Shown here: positions 43,891 to 53,267 of the stretch, in pieces
Position numbering within the stretch: position 1 is the stretch's first letter
How the letters are laid out: each line of letters begins with the position of its first letter
Assembly: GCF_001807485.1 (NCBI RefSeq)
Contig: NZ_KV789178.1
Location: forward strand, 1-64,000
DNA: 64,000 bases
Direction: 5' to 3'
DNA from: Corynebacterium sp. HMSC08A12
GTDB lineage: Bacteria; Actinomycetota; Actinomycetes; Mycobacteriales; Mycobacteriaceae
Made by a program: the position numbers and the translations under genes
The notes under the pieces: model-generated
The model's input: only the letters and a program-made list of their open reading frames with translations
Told to the model about the DNA's origin: nothing
Database searches by the model: none

Positions 43891-44688
43891 ATGATCCTCG
43901 CGGAGTCCATCGGAGAGACCTTCGCGGATACGGCCGCCGCCGGTCCGTTACTGCTCGCGTTGCTGGTATCCGCCGCCGCGGGGCTGGTTTCCTTTGCCTC
44001 ACCGTGCGTGATTCCGCTGGTGCCAGGGTATATTTCCTACCTCGCCGGAGTTGTTGGCGCGGAGACCGAGTACACGGAGCAAGGCACGGTGGTCAAAGCC
44101 AAGCGCGGCCGGGTGGCCACCGCAGCGCTGCTGTTCGTGCTGGGCTTCACGGTGGTGTTCGTGCTGGCCACGGTCACGGTCTTCGGGGTGATCAGCGCGC
44201 TGAGGCTGAACCAGGACCTGCTGATGCGCATCGGCGGCGTGGTCACCATCGCCATGGGTGTGGTGTTCATGGGCTTCATTTCCCCTCTGCAGCGCGACAC
44301 GCGCCTCAGTCCGAAGCGCTGGACCACCATCGCCGGGGCACCGCTGCTGGGCGGAGTGTTCGCCCTGGGCTGGACACCCTGCCTGGGTCCCACGTTGGCC
44401 TCCATCATTTCGGTATCCGCCGGCACCCAGGGGATGACCGCCGCCCGCGGTGTGATCTTGATCGTCGCTTATTGTCTGGGCCTCGGGCTACCATTCATTG
44501 TCGTGGCGCTGGGGTCCTCGAAGGCGCTGACGGGTATCGGTTGGCTGCGCAAGCACTCCCGCACCATCCAGATGATCGGCGGCGCGCTGCTGATCATTGT
44601 CGGCTTGCTGCTGGTCACCGGCCAGTGGGCGACGTTCGTGGACTATATCCGGGAGGTATTCATCTCGGATAAGACCCTGCCGATCTAA
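43891..44688 (+). CDS. ccdA: Cytochrome c biogenesis protein CcdA
   Basis: 265 residues with six hydrophobic helices. The two redox cysteines are in SFASPCVIPLVPGYISYL and LGWTPCLGPTLASI, the signature of CcdA/short DsbD. It moves reducing power across the membrane to ResA. The ATG follows the resA stop with no gap. A 92-base gap precedes resB. Confidence 0.94.
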   Translation: MILAESIGETFADTAAAGPLLLALLVSAAAGLVSFASPCVIPLVPGYISYLAGVVGAETEYTEQGTVVKAKRGRVATAALLFVLGFTVVFVLATVTVFGVISALRLNQDLLMRIGGVVTIAMGVVFMGFISPLQRDTRLSPKRWTTIAGAPLLGGVFALGWTPCLGPTLASIISVSAGTQGMTAARGVILIVAYCLGLGLPFIVVALGSSKALTGIGWLRKHSRTIQMIGGALLIIVGLLLVTGQWATFVDYIREVFISDKTLPI

Positions 44689-44780
44689 GCCGATTCGCTG
44701 CCGTCGGCTTAAGGGAAAAGGTCGCGGCCGAGAAGTGGGCGTCAATAATAACGAGAGAGCGAAAGTACGAAAGAGCAACC

Positions 44781-46439
44781 ATGCTGAAAACGATCCTGAG
44801 CTTGCCGAAGAAGGGCTGGCAGTGGCTCACGAAGATGAAGACCGCCCTGGTGCTGCTTTTCTTGCTGGCGCTGGCTGCGATCCCGGGTGCGCTGCTGCCA
44901 CAACGGTCGCTCAACGAGGGCAAGGTTGCCGAATATATTGACGCCAACGGCAAGACTGCCGAGGTCTTCGACAAGCTGCAGCTTTTCGATGTCTTCGGGT
45001 CCACCTGGTTTGTAGCAATCTACGTACTGCTGTTTATTTCCCTGGTCGGCTGTATCCTGCCGCGCAGTATCGACCACTACAAGGCCTTGCGTTCCTCCCC
45101 GCCGCCGGCGCCGAAGCGCCTGGACCGCATGCCCTACCACTACTCCGGAACCGTCGGTGAATCGGTGGAGGACGTGCAGAAATCCCTGCGCGAGGAGTTT
45201 AAGGGCTGGAACGTCAACGAGGTCGATAAGGACAGCGACCGCGCCGGGGCATGGTCCATGTCCGCTGAGAAGGGCTACCTGCGCGAGGCCGCGAACCTGG
45301 TATTCCACCTGTCTCTGGTGGGCATTCTCATCGCGGTGGCGACGGGCAAGATGCTGTACTACGAGGGCCAGGTCATCGTGGTGGCCGGCACGGATACCGA
45401 GCAGTCGCAGTTCTGCAACTCCGCAGTTTCCAACTTCGATTCCTTCCGCAACGGCCCGGTGTTCGACGGCACTGGGCTGACTCCTTTCTGTGTAAACGTC
45501 AAGGACTTCAAGGCCGACTACCTGCAAAACGGCCAGGCAGTGGGCTTCGAATCCAACATCGACTACGCCGGCAAGGAGGATGCCTTCAAGCCGACCGAGG
45601 AGTGGGAGCACGAGACGCTGAAGGTGAACCACCCGCTGCGTATCGAGGGCAACCGCGTGTACCTGCAGGGCCACGGCTATGCCCCGACGTTCACGATTAA
45701 GTGGCCGAACGGGGAGAAGCGCACCGAGACCGTGCAGTTCCGCCCGGACGACATGACGTACTTCCTGTCCTCCGGTGCAGTGCGCTGGGATCCGCCCGCG
45801 GGCATGTACCCGGATCTGCAGGAGCGCCGCCAAAACCAGATCTCCCTGCAGGGACTGTTCGCGCCATCGGCGGAGTGGACGGGGCCGAATGGAAAGGTGC
45901 TTTCCTCCAACTTCCCGGCGATGCGCGATCCCGCGGTGGCCATCGACATCTACCGTGGCGATACCGGCCTGGATGGCGGGCGCAGCCAGAACATCTTTGC
46001 GCTGGATTCGGAGGCCCTGCACTCCGGCCAGATGCAGATGCTGGACCGGGTGAACCTGGAGAAGGGCGAGTCCGTCGCCCTGGACGATGGCACAGAGATC
46101 ACCTTCGACGGTGCCAAGGAGTTTGTGAACCTGCAGGTCTCCAAGGACCCGACGACCACCTGGGTGCTGGTGTTTGCCGTGCTGATGCTGGCCTCGCTGG
46201 TCGCCTCCCTGGCAGTGAAGCGCCGCCGCTTCTGGGTGCGCATTACTCCGGAGGGCGAGGGCACGCGGATCCAGATCGCCGGCCTTTCCCGCACTGACTC
46301 CGCCGGCTGGGGCCGCGAATTCAACCGCCGTGCCGAGCGCGTGCTGGGGCTGGAGGAAGAGGCCCTGGACGAGGAGTACGACGTGGATTCCGACGACTGG
46401 GAGGACCACATCGACGATCACCTGGCGCCACGGGGTTGA
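44781..46439 (+). CDS. resB: Cytochrome c biogenesis protein ResB
   Basis: 552 residues. ResB with ResC/CcsA forms the system II heme-delivery and ligation complex on the outer face of the membrane. Helices lie near 22-38, 75-91, 172-190 and 456-474. Between the last two is the large extracytoplasmic domain. The N-terminal WLTKMKTALVLLFLLALAAIPGALLPQ is typical. An acidic C-terminal tail of about 60 residues is extra. Confidence 0.93.
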   Translation: MLKTILSLPKKGWQWLTKMKTALVLLFLLALAAIPGALLPQRSLNEGKVAEYIDANGKTAEVFDKLQLFDVFGSTWFVAIYVLLFISLVGCILPRSIDHYKALRSSPPPAPKRLDRMPYHYSGTVGESVEDVQKSLREEFKGWNVNEVDKDSDRAGAWSMSAEKGYLREAANLVFHLSLVGILIAVATGKMLYYEGQVIVVAGTDTEQSQFCNSAVSNFDSFRNGPVFDGTGLTPFCVNVKDFKADYLQNGQAVGFESNIDYAGKEDAFKPTEEWEHETLKVNHPLRIEGNRVYLQGHGYAPTFTIKWPNGEKRTETVQFRPDDMTYFLSSGAVRWDPPAGMYPDLQERRQNQISLQGLFAPSAEWTGPNGKVLSSNFPAMRDPAVAIDIYRGDTGLDGGRSQNIFALDSEALHSGQMQMLDRVNLEKGESVALDDGTEITFDGAKEFVNLQVSKDPTTTWVLVFAVLMLASLVASLAVKRRRFWVRITPEGEGTRIQIAGLSRTDSAGWGREFNRRAERVLGLEEEALDEEYDVDSDDWEDHIDDHLAPRG

Positions 46440-46530
46440 TTCACCCCGAATGGGTGATTGTGGAAGCGCGTGAACAGGCGCTAAGCTGATAATTTGTAGC
46501 GATTTAAGACTTTCTTTAGAAGGATTTTCG

Positions 46531-47643
46531 ATGCAGATCGATCCGCAGCTATCCGAATTCTCCGACTTGGCCTTCCGCTCCGCAGAGTCCCTGTACCTGC
46601 TGGCACTCGCCGTCTCCCTGGTCTTCTACGGGATGGTCCGCGTAGGTGCGGACCGTCGTCGCCAGCGCGCCGAGGAGCTGAAGAAGCTGCAGGCGGAGCA
46701 CTCCGCGCGCGCTGCCTCCACCACCAAGGTGACCGTAGGCGCAGGTGCTGCGGGCAATGCGGCCGACTCGGATGTTGCCGATGCCGGTGAGATGACGGGC
46801 GATGACATCGAGCCCGACTTCGCCTCCTTCGAGGCACAACTGCCGGAGCGTCTGCGCTCCGAGAGTATCTCCAAGACCCTGGACCGCGCCGACAAGCTCG
46901 GCGGGATCACCCAGTCCCTGGTCTGGTTGGCCATCGCAATCCATGCGGTGTTCGTGATCCTGCGTGGCCTGGCCGCCAACCGTTTCCCGTGGGGCAACCT
47001 CTTCGAGTACGTCGGCGTGGTCACCCTGTTCGCCATGGTCGTTGCCGCGCTCATGATCCGCCGCAAGGCGATGCGTGTCATGTGGCCGTGGGTTCTGACC
47101 CCGGTCGTCGGCCTGCTGTTCTACGCGGGTACCAAGTTGTACGCGGAGACCGCTCCGGTGGTACCGGCGCTGCAGTCTTACTGGTTCGTCATCCACGTAT
47201 CCGTGGTGTCTATTGGCGCCGGCATTGGCTTGATCTCCGGCGTGGCTTCCCTGATGTACCTGCTGCGCTACGCGAACCCGAAGGGTGAGGAAAAGGGCTG
47301 GTTGGGCACTGTAGCCGCCCCGTTGCCGGATGTCGCCAAGCTGGATGCGCTGGCCTACCGCACCGCCGTGTGGGCACTGCCGATCTTCGGCCTGGGCATC
47401 ATTTTCGGCGCCATCTGGGCGGATGCCGCATGGGGTCGCTTCTGGGGCTGGGACCCGAAGGAGACCGTTTCCTTCATCACCTGGATCCTCTACGCCGCCT
47501 ACCTGCACGCCCGTGCCACCCCGGGCTGGCGCGGCCCGAAGTCTGCGTGGATCAACGTCTTCGCCTTCGCCACGATGGTCTTCAACCTCTTCTTCATCAA
47601 CATGGTGGTCTCCGGCCTGCACTCCTACGCCGGCCTGAACTAG
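46531..47643 (+). CDS. ccsA: Cytochrome c biogenesis protein CcsA/ResC
   Basis: 370 residues with about eight hydrophobic helices. The tryptophan-rich heme-presenting WWD motif is WGRFWGWDPKETVSFITW. Flanking conserved histidines appear in IAIHAVFVIL, FVIHVSVVS, YLHAR and SGLHSYAG. It works with ResB to deliver heme to apocytochrome c. Residues about 30-115 form a charged cytoplasmic loop that is longer than in Bacillus. Confidence 0.94.
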   Translation: MQIDPQLSEFSDLAFRSAESLYLLALAVSLVFYGMVRVGADRRRQRAEELKKLQAEHSARAASTTKVTVGAGAAGNAADSDVADAGEMTGDDIEPDFASFEAQLPERLRSESISKTLDRADKLGGITQSLVWLAIAIHAVFVILRGLAANRFPWGNLFEYVGVVTLFAMVVAALMIRRKAMRVMWPWVLTPVVGLLFYAGTKLYAETAPVVPALQSYWFVIHVSVVSIGAGIGLISGVASLMYLLRYANPKGEEKGWLGTVAAPLPDVAKLDALAYRTAVWALPIFGLGIIFGAIWADAAWGRFWGWDPKETVSFITWILYAAYLHARATPGWRGPKSAWINVFAFATMVFNLFFINMVVSGLHSYAGLN

Positions 47644-47691
47644 CCTGGCGTTAGATTCGCCGTTCTGCCTTTATCCAGGAAGGATGTCTCC

Positions 47692-48063
47692 GTGACCGAG
47701 CACAATGCCGCTCAGCACACCTTCATTTCGGACCTCACTGCCCCGAAGGACGTCGAAGGTGGTCGTGCTGTTCCACAGGTTAAGGTCGCAGCCAATGTCG
47801 ATGGTGCCCGCGTGGTGCGTATCTCCTTCCAGCCAGGCGACGTGTTTGCAGACCACAAGGCACCGAAGCCGATTCTGGTGATGGGGCAGCAGGGGCGCAT
47901 CGAATTCACTGTCTGGGCCGGTTCGGAAGCTGAAGGTACGCCGGAGATTGTAGAGCTAACCCCAGGTACCGCAATCCATGTACCTGCTCACCAACTGCAC
48001 GCTCTGCGTAGCCTCGGCGATGCTCCGGCAATAGCTACGCTGATCCTGCTAACGGGGGAGTAA
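47692..48063 (+). CDS. Cupin domain protein
   Basis: 123 residues from GTG 47692 behind AGGAAGG. The single beta-barrel shows ISFQPGDVFADHKAPKPILVMGQQGRIEF and TPGTAIHVPAHQLHALRSL. The metal-type residues (His in motif 1, His in motif 2) are partly kept. Small cupins of this kind bind metals or small ligands; function unknown. It ends one base before the rmlB start and so is probably co-expressed with it. Confidence 0.8.
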   Translation: MTEHNAAQHTFISDLTAPKDVEGGRAVPQVKVAANVDGARVVRISFQPGDVFADHKAPKPILVMGQQGRIEFTVWAGSEAEGTPEIVELTPGTAIHVPAHQLHALRSLGDAPAIATLILLTGE

Positions 48064-48064
48064 C

Positions 48065-49186
48065 GTGAGCAGTTTTTCCACCGTCCTCGTTACCGGCGGG
48101 GCTGGCTTTATTGGCGCGAACTTCGTTCATCGCACGCTCGAGACCAGGCCGGACGTTAAGGTTCTTATTTTTGACGCCCTCACGTATGCAGCGAACCCAC
48201 TGAATCTGCGCACTGACGACGGCACCCCGCTGGAGGATGCCTATCCGGGACGGGTGGAGTTCATCAAAGGCGACGTGGCGGATGCCTCGGCGTTTCGGAA
48301 GGCTCTCGAGCGGGCGATTACGCTTACCGAAGCCGCAGGGGATGCAGGAAACAAAGGCGCTGCCGAGTCCCAGCAGTCCGCTGCCGACCGGGTGGCGGTC
48401 GTACACTTCGCGGCGGAGAGCCACAACGATAACTCCCTGGCCACGCCGGCGATCTTCGCGCGCAGCAATGTGGAGGGCACACTGAACGTTGCCCAGGCGG
48501 CCGCGGACCTCGGGGTGCGCCTGCACCACATTTCCACCGACGAGGTCTTCGGCGATCTCGCCCTGGACGATCCGAACCGCTTCACGGTAGATACCCCGTA
48601 CAACCCCTCCTCGCCCTACTCTGCCTCCAAGGCGGCGGCGGATCACTTCGTCCGCGCATTTGTACGTTCGCGGGGGTTGAAGGCCACTATCTCCAACTGC
48701 TCGAACAACTACGGCCCGCGCCAGCACCCGGAGAAGTTCATCCCCCGGCAGATCACCGGCCTGATCGAGGGGCACCGTCCTCGCCTATACGGCACGGGGG
48801 AGAACGTCCGCGATTGGATTCACGTGGATGACCACAACGATGCGGTGTGGAGGATTCTGGATTCCGGAAAACTGGGGGAGACCTACCTCATCGGCGCAGA
48901 GGGGGAGCGCTCCAACCTGCAGGTCGTGCGCGACCTGCTGGAGCTGTTCGGCCACCCGGCGGATGACTTTGTGCACGTCACCGACCGTCCGGGACACGAC
49001 CGTCGCTATGCGATCGATCCCAGCAGCATTGCCGAGCTGGGGTGGCAGCCGCGCTTCACGGACTTCGCTTCCGGGCTTGCCGAGACGGTGGAATGGTACC
49101 GCCAGAATGAGAAGTGGTGGGTTGAGTCCAGGGCGGCGTCCGAAAAGAAATACCGCGCCACCGAACAAGAGGTCGATCCCGCGTAG
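48065..49186 (+). CDS. rmlB: dTDP-glucose 4,6-dehydratase
   Basis: 373 residues from GTG 48065. Second step of dTDP-L-rhamnose synthesis, NAD-dependent. The nucleotide fold is VLVTGGAGFIGANFVHR; the catalytic TDEVFGDL and YSASKAAAD (Tyr/Lys) motifs are intact. An insertion of about 25 residues rich in Ala, Gly and Glu (near 85-110) lies in the Rossmann part, before VAVVHFAAESHNDNS. Rhamnose links peptidoglycan to arabinogalactan in this group, so the enzyme is probably essential. Confidence 0.93.
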   Translation: MSSFSTVLVTGGAGFIGANFVHRTLETRPDVKVLIFDALTYAANPLNLRTDDGTPLEDAYPGRVEFIKGDVADASAFRKALERAITLTEAAGDAGNKGAAESQQSAADRVAVVHFAAESHNDNSLATPAIFARSNVEGTLNVAQAAADLGVRLHHISTDEVFGDLALDDPNRFTVDTPYNPSSPYSASKAAADHFVRAFVRSRGLKATISNCSNNYGPRQHPEKFIPRQITGLIEGHRPRLYGTGENVRDWIHVDDHNDAVWRILDSGKLGETYLIGAEGERSNLQVVRDLLELFGHPADDFVHVTDRPGHDRRYAIDPSSIAELGWQPRFTDFASGLAETVEWYRQNEKWWVESRAASEKKYRATEQEVDPA

Positions 49187-49225
49187 CGTCACCCGCGCGT
49201 GGGTGCCCGCCCTTTTAAGCAAGGC

Positions 49226-49280
49226 TTGACTAACTTAGCGGAGCCTATGTAAGGTTCGGCTAACCGTACACTAAGTTAGT
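49226..49280 (+). promoter_or_regulatory. Iron-box promoter of the siderophore uptake operon
   Basis: TAAGGTTCGGCTAACCGTA at 49250-49268 matches 15 of 19 positions of the DtxR/IdeR consensus TTAGGTTAGSCTAACCTAA. A candidate -35 TTGACT (49226-49231) and -10 TAAGGT (49250-49255, 18-base spacing) place the box over the -10, ideal for iron-dependent repression. A perfect 10-bp inverted repeat, ACTAACTTAG (49229-49238) and CTAAGTTAGT (49271-49280), flanks it. Confidence 0.75.
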
Positions 49281-49300
49281 TTGAATCTTTTAAGGGAAAA

Positions 49301-50296
49301 ATGGCAAAGAATCGCATCAAGCTGCTGGCCGCACTCGTGGCAGCAGGAATGTCCCTGGCTGCTTGCGGCTCCGCTGACGAGGGTGCGTCGAGCAACCAGT
49401 CCAGCAGCGACAGCACGATTTCCATCGAGGACAACAACGGCGAACTGCAGGTTCCGAAGAACCCGAAGTCCGTGGTTGCACTGGATAACCGCAGCTTCGA
49501 GATTCTCAACGAGTGGGGAGTGGAACTTTCCGCTGCTCCGAAGAAGCTGGTTCCGGCGACCGTCACCGACTACAAGGATGACGAGGAGATCAAGGATCTC
49601 GGCAACCACAAGGAGCCCGACTTCGAGGCTCTGGTGGCAGCCCAGCCGGACCTGGTGATCAGCGGCCAGCGCTTCAAGGACCGCGACGATGAGATCAAGG
49701 AACTGGTCCCGGATGCGGCCGTCGTGGAGCTGGAGCCCCGCGAGGATAAGCCGATGGACGAGGAGTTGATCCGCCAGATCACCACCCTGGGTGAAATCTT
49801 CGACAAGAAGGACGAAGCCGACAAGATGGTGCAGGACTTCAACGATGCGAAGGATCGCGCGAAGAAGGCCTACGACAAGCTGGATGGCGACAAGAAGGTC
49901 ATGGCCGTCAACGTCTCCGGCGGCGAAATCGGCTACGTTGCGCCGCACATCGGCCGCGTGTGGGGTCCCGTGTTCGACTGGCTGGGCATGGACCCGGCAC
50001 TGGAGGTCGACAACGCCTCCAGCAACCACGAGGGCGATGACATCTCCGTCGAGGCAATCGCAGATGCGAAGCCGGACTGGATGCTGGTGATGGACCGCGA
50101 CGGTGCCATCAACGCGGACAAGCCGGATTACTCCCCGGCGGCAGACGTGATCAAGCGCGCCGATGCGCTGAAGGGTGTGCCGGCGCTGAAGGAGGATCGC
50201 GTGCTCGTGGCACCGCAGGATACGTACATCAACGAGTCGATCACGACCTACACCGAGATCCTGAACTCCCTGGCAGACGCCTTCGAAGGGAAGTAA
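49301..50296 (+). CDS. Siderophore ABC transporter substrate-binding lipoprotein
   Basis: 331 residues. Lipobox SLAAC places the lipidated Cys at 22. Two lobes joined by a long helix, with VVALDNRSFEILNEWGV and AAQPDLVISGQRF, mark the FecB/CeuE/YclQ type that binds ferric catecholate or similar siderophores. It is the first gene of an uptake operon behind an iron box. The ligand cannot be inferred. No siderophore synthesis gene is in the window. Confidence 0.9.
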   Translation: MAKNRIKLLAALVAAGMSLAACGSADEGASSNQSSSDSTISIEDNNGELQVPKNPKSVVALDNRSFEILNEWGVELSAAPKKLVPATVTDYKDDEEIKDLGNHKEPDFEALVAAQPDLVISGQRFKDRDDEIKELVPDAAVVELEPREDKPMDEELIRQITTLGEIFDKKDEADKMVQDFNDAKDRAKKAYDKLDGDKKVMAVNVSGGEIGYVAPHIGRVWGPVFDWLGMDPALEVDNASSNHEGDDISVEAIADAKPDWMLVMDRDGAINADKPDYSPAADVIKRADALKGVPALKEDRVLVAPQDTYINESITTYTEILNSLADAFEGK

Positions 50297-50388
50297 AAAG
50301 CGCGAATACTGCGCACCGCCGTGCAGCACCGCGCATTGCCGCGGTACAGCACCGCACAACGCTATAGAAAGTGAATTGACCAGCTGGA
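50297..50388 (+). repeat. Short repeats between binding-protein and permease genes
   Basis: CAGCACCGCGCA and CAGCACCGCACA recur about 24 bases apart between 50322 and 50360, within runs of GCGCACCGC. It may form local stem structures that set the protein ratio of binding protein to permease, as is common in such operons. Confidence 0.35.
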
Positions 50389-51390
50389 ATGACTGCTCAG
50401 AGCACTACGTCACCCGAGGTTCGCAATGAACCTCGGGTTGCGCGTACCCGGGGAAAACTCGTCGACTGGAAGTTCCTGGTCGCCGCAGCGGTTGTAGGGG
50501 CGCTTCTCGTCGGCAGTCTGTTGATCGGCGAATACGATGTTTTCAACGCGCAAGATGGCATCGACATGTTCTCCATCACCCGCGTCCCGCGCACCATCGC
50601 ATTGGTGTTGGCGGGCGCGGCGATGGCTATGTGCGGACTGGTGATGCAGATGCTCACGCAGAACCGCTTCGTCTCACCGACCACCACCGGCACCACCGAA
50701 TGGGCGGGTTTGGGCCTGCTGTTCGTGATGGTCGTCTTCCCCGGTGCGACTGTGATGGGGCGGATGGTCGGCGCCGTCGTGTTCTCCTTTGTCGGCGCGA
50801 TGGTGTTCTTCTTCTTCCTGCAGCGCGTATCGCTGCGCTCCTCGCTGATCGTGCCGATCGTGGGAATCATGCTGGGCGCGGTCGTCTCTGCAGTCTCCAC
50901 CTTTGTGGCACTGCAGACGGACATGCTGCAGCAGCTGGGCGTGTGGTTCGCCGGTAGCTTCACCTCGGTCTACAAGGGCCAGTACGAGGTGCTGTGGGTA
51001 GTGCTGTTGGTCGTGGTGGGCGTGTTCCTGCTGGCCGACCGTCTGACCCTGGCTGGTCTAGGCGAGGACTTCGCCACGAGTGTGGGCATGAACTACCGCC
51101 GGATCGTGCTGGTAGGCACCATCATGGTCGCCATCGCCGTGGGCGTGGTGACGGTCGTGGTCGGTAACCTGCCCTTCCTGGGGCTGATCGTGCCGAACAT
51201 CGTCTCGATGATCCGCGGCGACGACCTGCGCAGTAACCTGCCGTGGGTGTGCCTGGTGGGCATCGCAACCGTCGCCGCCTGTGACCTGCTGGCCCGCACA
51301 CTGATCTCGCCTTTCGAGATCCCCGTTTCCGTGGTGCTGGGCATCGTCGGCGCTGTGGTCTTTGTCGTGCTGATTGTGAGGAACCGCTAA
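50389..51390 (+). CDS. Siderophore ABC transporter permease (FecCD family), first subunit
   Basis: 333 residues with about nine hydrophobic helices. VPRTIALVLAGAAMAMCGLVMQMLTQNRFVSP is the FecCD signature, and the conserved Gly-rich coupling loop is in NLPFLGLIVPNIV. Its stop and the second permease start overlap (TAATG). It carries an N-terminal basic/soluble stretch of about 20 residues. Confidence 0.9.
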   Translation: MTAQSTTSPEVRNEPRVARTRGKLVDWKFLVAAAVVGALLVGSLLIGEYDVFNAQDGIDMFSITRVPRTIALVLAGAAMAMCGLVMQMLTQNRFVSPTTTGTTEWAGLGLLFVMVVFPGATVMGRMVGAVVFSFVGAMVFFFFLQRVSLRSSLIVPIVGIMLGAVVSAVSTFVALQTDMLQQLGVWFAGSFTSVYKGQYEVLWVVLLVVVGVFLLADRLTLAGLGEDFATSVGMNYRRIVLVGTIMVAIAVGVVTVVVGNLPFLGLIVPNIVSMIRGDDLRSNLPWVCLVGIATVAACDLLARTLISPFEIPVSVVLGIVGAVVFVVLIVRNR

Positions 51391-52448
51391 TGACGAACCA
51401 AACCCTCGAGCGGCTGGTGCCGCAGCGTTTGCTCTCGAGCACGCCCGGCCGCTCCTCAGGCGCGTTCCCCACGCAGTCGATGGCGGCGAAGTACTGGCTA
51501 GCCCTCGGCATCATCGTTGTCCTGGGCGCGGCTTCCGCGGTGGGGCTGCTGGCCTATGGCAACCCGATGCCCTTCGGCACGCGCGGCTTCTGGCTGCTGG
51601 CGGAGCGCCGCATGAACGCGGTAATCGCCATCGCCATCGTCGCGGTTGCCCAGGCTGTGGCCACGGTGGCCTTCCAGACGGTGACGAATAATCGCATCAT
51701 CACCCCGTCAATCATGGGGTTCGAGTCGCTGTACGTGGCCATCCACACCTCCACCGTGTTCTTCCTGGGCGGCAGCGGTCTGGTGGAGGCCCGCACCATG
51801 ACCACCTACATCATCCAGCTGGTGCTCATGGTCGGCTTCGCGCTGCTGCTGTATTCCTGGCTGCTCACCGGCAAGAACGCGAACATGCACGCGATGTTGC
51901 TGGTCGGCATTGTTATCGGGGCAGGTTTGGGGTCGGTGTCTACCTTCATGCAGCGCCTATTGACGCCCAGCGATTTCGACCTGCTGACCGCCCGCCTGTT
52001 CGGGTCGGTGAATAACGCGGAGCCGGAGTACTTTCCGATTTCTATCGTGCTGGTTGCCGTGGCCGCGGGCGCGCTGCTGTTGATGTCCCGCACTCTCAAC
52101 GTGCTGGCCTTGGGGCCGGATGCGACAACGAACCTGGGTATTAACCACCGGGGCAAGTCGATCATGGTGCTCATCCTGGTCGCAGTCCTGATGGCTGTTT
52201 CTACCGCGCTGGTTGGCCCGATGGCCTTCCTGGGATTCTTGGTGGCCACGCTGGCCTACCAGTTCGCGGGCACCTCCGACCACCGCTACGTCTTCCCGAT
52301 GGCCATTGCCACGGCCTTCTGCGTGCTGGCGGGCGCGTACTTCGTGATGAATCACATCTTCTACGCGCAAGGCGTGGTCTCGATCATCATTGAGCTGGTC
52401 GGCGGTACGGTGTTCCTCTACGTCATTCTTAGAAAGGGTCGACTGTGA
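51390..52448 (+). CDS. Siderophore ABC transporter permease (FecCD family), second subunit
   Basis: 352 residues; nine or ten hydrophobic helices. ERRMNAVIAIAIVAVAQAVATVAFQTVTNNRIITP is the family signature and VGPMAFLGFLVATLAYQFAG the coupling loop. The N-terminal 35 residues are extra and hydrophilic. Overlaps both neighbours, so translation is coupled. It forms a heterodimer with the preceding subunit. Confidence 0.9.
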   Translation: MTNQTLERLVPQRLLSSTPGRSSGAFPTQSMAAKYWLALGIIVVLGAASAVGLLAYGNPMPFGTRGFWLLAERRMNAVIAIAIVAVAQAVATVAFQTVTNNRIITPSIMGFESLYVAIHTSTVFFLGGSGLVEARTMTTYIIQLVLMVGFALLLYSWLLTGKNANMHAMLLVGIVIGAGLGSVSTFMQRLLTPSDFDLLTARLFGSVNNAEPEYFPISIVLVAVAAGALLLMSRTLNVLALGPDATTNLGINHRGKSIMVLILVAVLMAVSTALVGPMAFLGFLVATLAYQFAGTSDHRYVFPMAIATAFCVLAGAYFVMNHIFYAQGVVSIIIELVGGTVFLYVILRKGRL

Positions 52449-53212
52449 TCAAGCTGTCCGAAGTCACTAAGAAATATAGTGACGCCTCCGGCTCCGGAGC
52501 CAGCATCGGTCCGGCGAACCTGGAGATCCCCGCCGGGGGAGTGACCTCCCTGGTCGGCCCCAACGGCGCGGGCAAGTCCACCCTGCTCACCATGATGGGG
52601 CGACTGCTGGATCTGGACGAGGGCACCATCGAGGTCGCGGGCTTTGATGTGAGCACCACGAAGTCCAAGGACCTGGCGAAGGTGCTGTCGATCCTGCGGC
52701 AGGAGAACCACTTCGTCACCCGCCTGACGGTCCGACAGCTGGTGGGCTTCGGCCGCTTCCCGTACTCGAAGGGAAGGTTGACGCGGAAGGACGAGGAGAT
52801 CATTTCCACCTATATCGACTTCTTCAACCTCCGCGAGCTGGAGAACCGCTATCTGGATCAGCTCTCCGGCGGGCAGCGGCAGCGCGCTTATGTGGCGATG
52901 GTGCTGTGCCAGGAGACCGACTATGTGCTGCTGGACGAGCCGCTGAACAACCTGGACATCGCCCACGCGGTGCAGATGATGAAGCACCTGCGCCGAGCGG
53001 CCTCGGAGTTTGGCCGCACCATCATTGTGGTGCTGCACGACATTAACTTCGCGGCGAAGTACTCGGACAACATCTGTGCCGTCAAGGACGGACAGATCGT
53101 GCGCTTCGGCACCCCGGAGGAGCTCATGACCGATGAGATTCTGACCGACATCTTTGACACCCCCGTGACCGTCGTCGACGGCCCCGATGGGCCGATGGCC
53201 TGCTACTTCTAA
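52445..53212 (+). CDS. Siderophore ABC transporter ATP-binding protein
   Basis: 255 residues from a GTG overlapping the permease stop. Walker A GPNGAGKST, Q-loop at ILRQENHF, signature LSGGQRQRAYVAM, Walker B YVLLDEPLNNLD and switch His in VVLHDINFA are intact. Of the FepC/FecE class. Completes a four-gene uptake system. Confidence 0.94.
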   Translation: MIKLSEVTKKYSDASGSGASIGPANLEIPAGGVTSLVGPNGAGKSTLLTMMGRLLDLDEGTIEVAGFDVSTTKSKDLAKVLSILRQENHFVTRLTVRQLVGFGRFPYSKGRLTRKDEEIISTYIDFFNLRELENRYLDQLSGGQRQRAYVAMVLCQETDYVLLDEPLNNLDIAHAVQMMKHLRRAASEFGRTIIVVLHDINFAAKYSDNICAVKDGQIVRFGTPEELMTDEILTDIFDTPVTVVDGPDGPMACYF

Positions 53213-53267
53213 GCTCGCCGCACAACCTTGCCGTTGGTTGTCCGGCAGCGCCGCTAAAGTAGAAACC

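Noticed and set aside
44742-46421. 559-codon antisense frame over resB
   Set aside because: resB is clearly recognised; the antisense frame is a by-product of GC-rich third positions.
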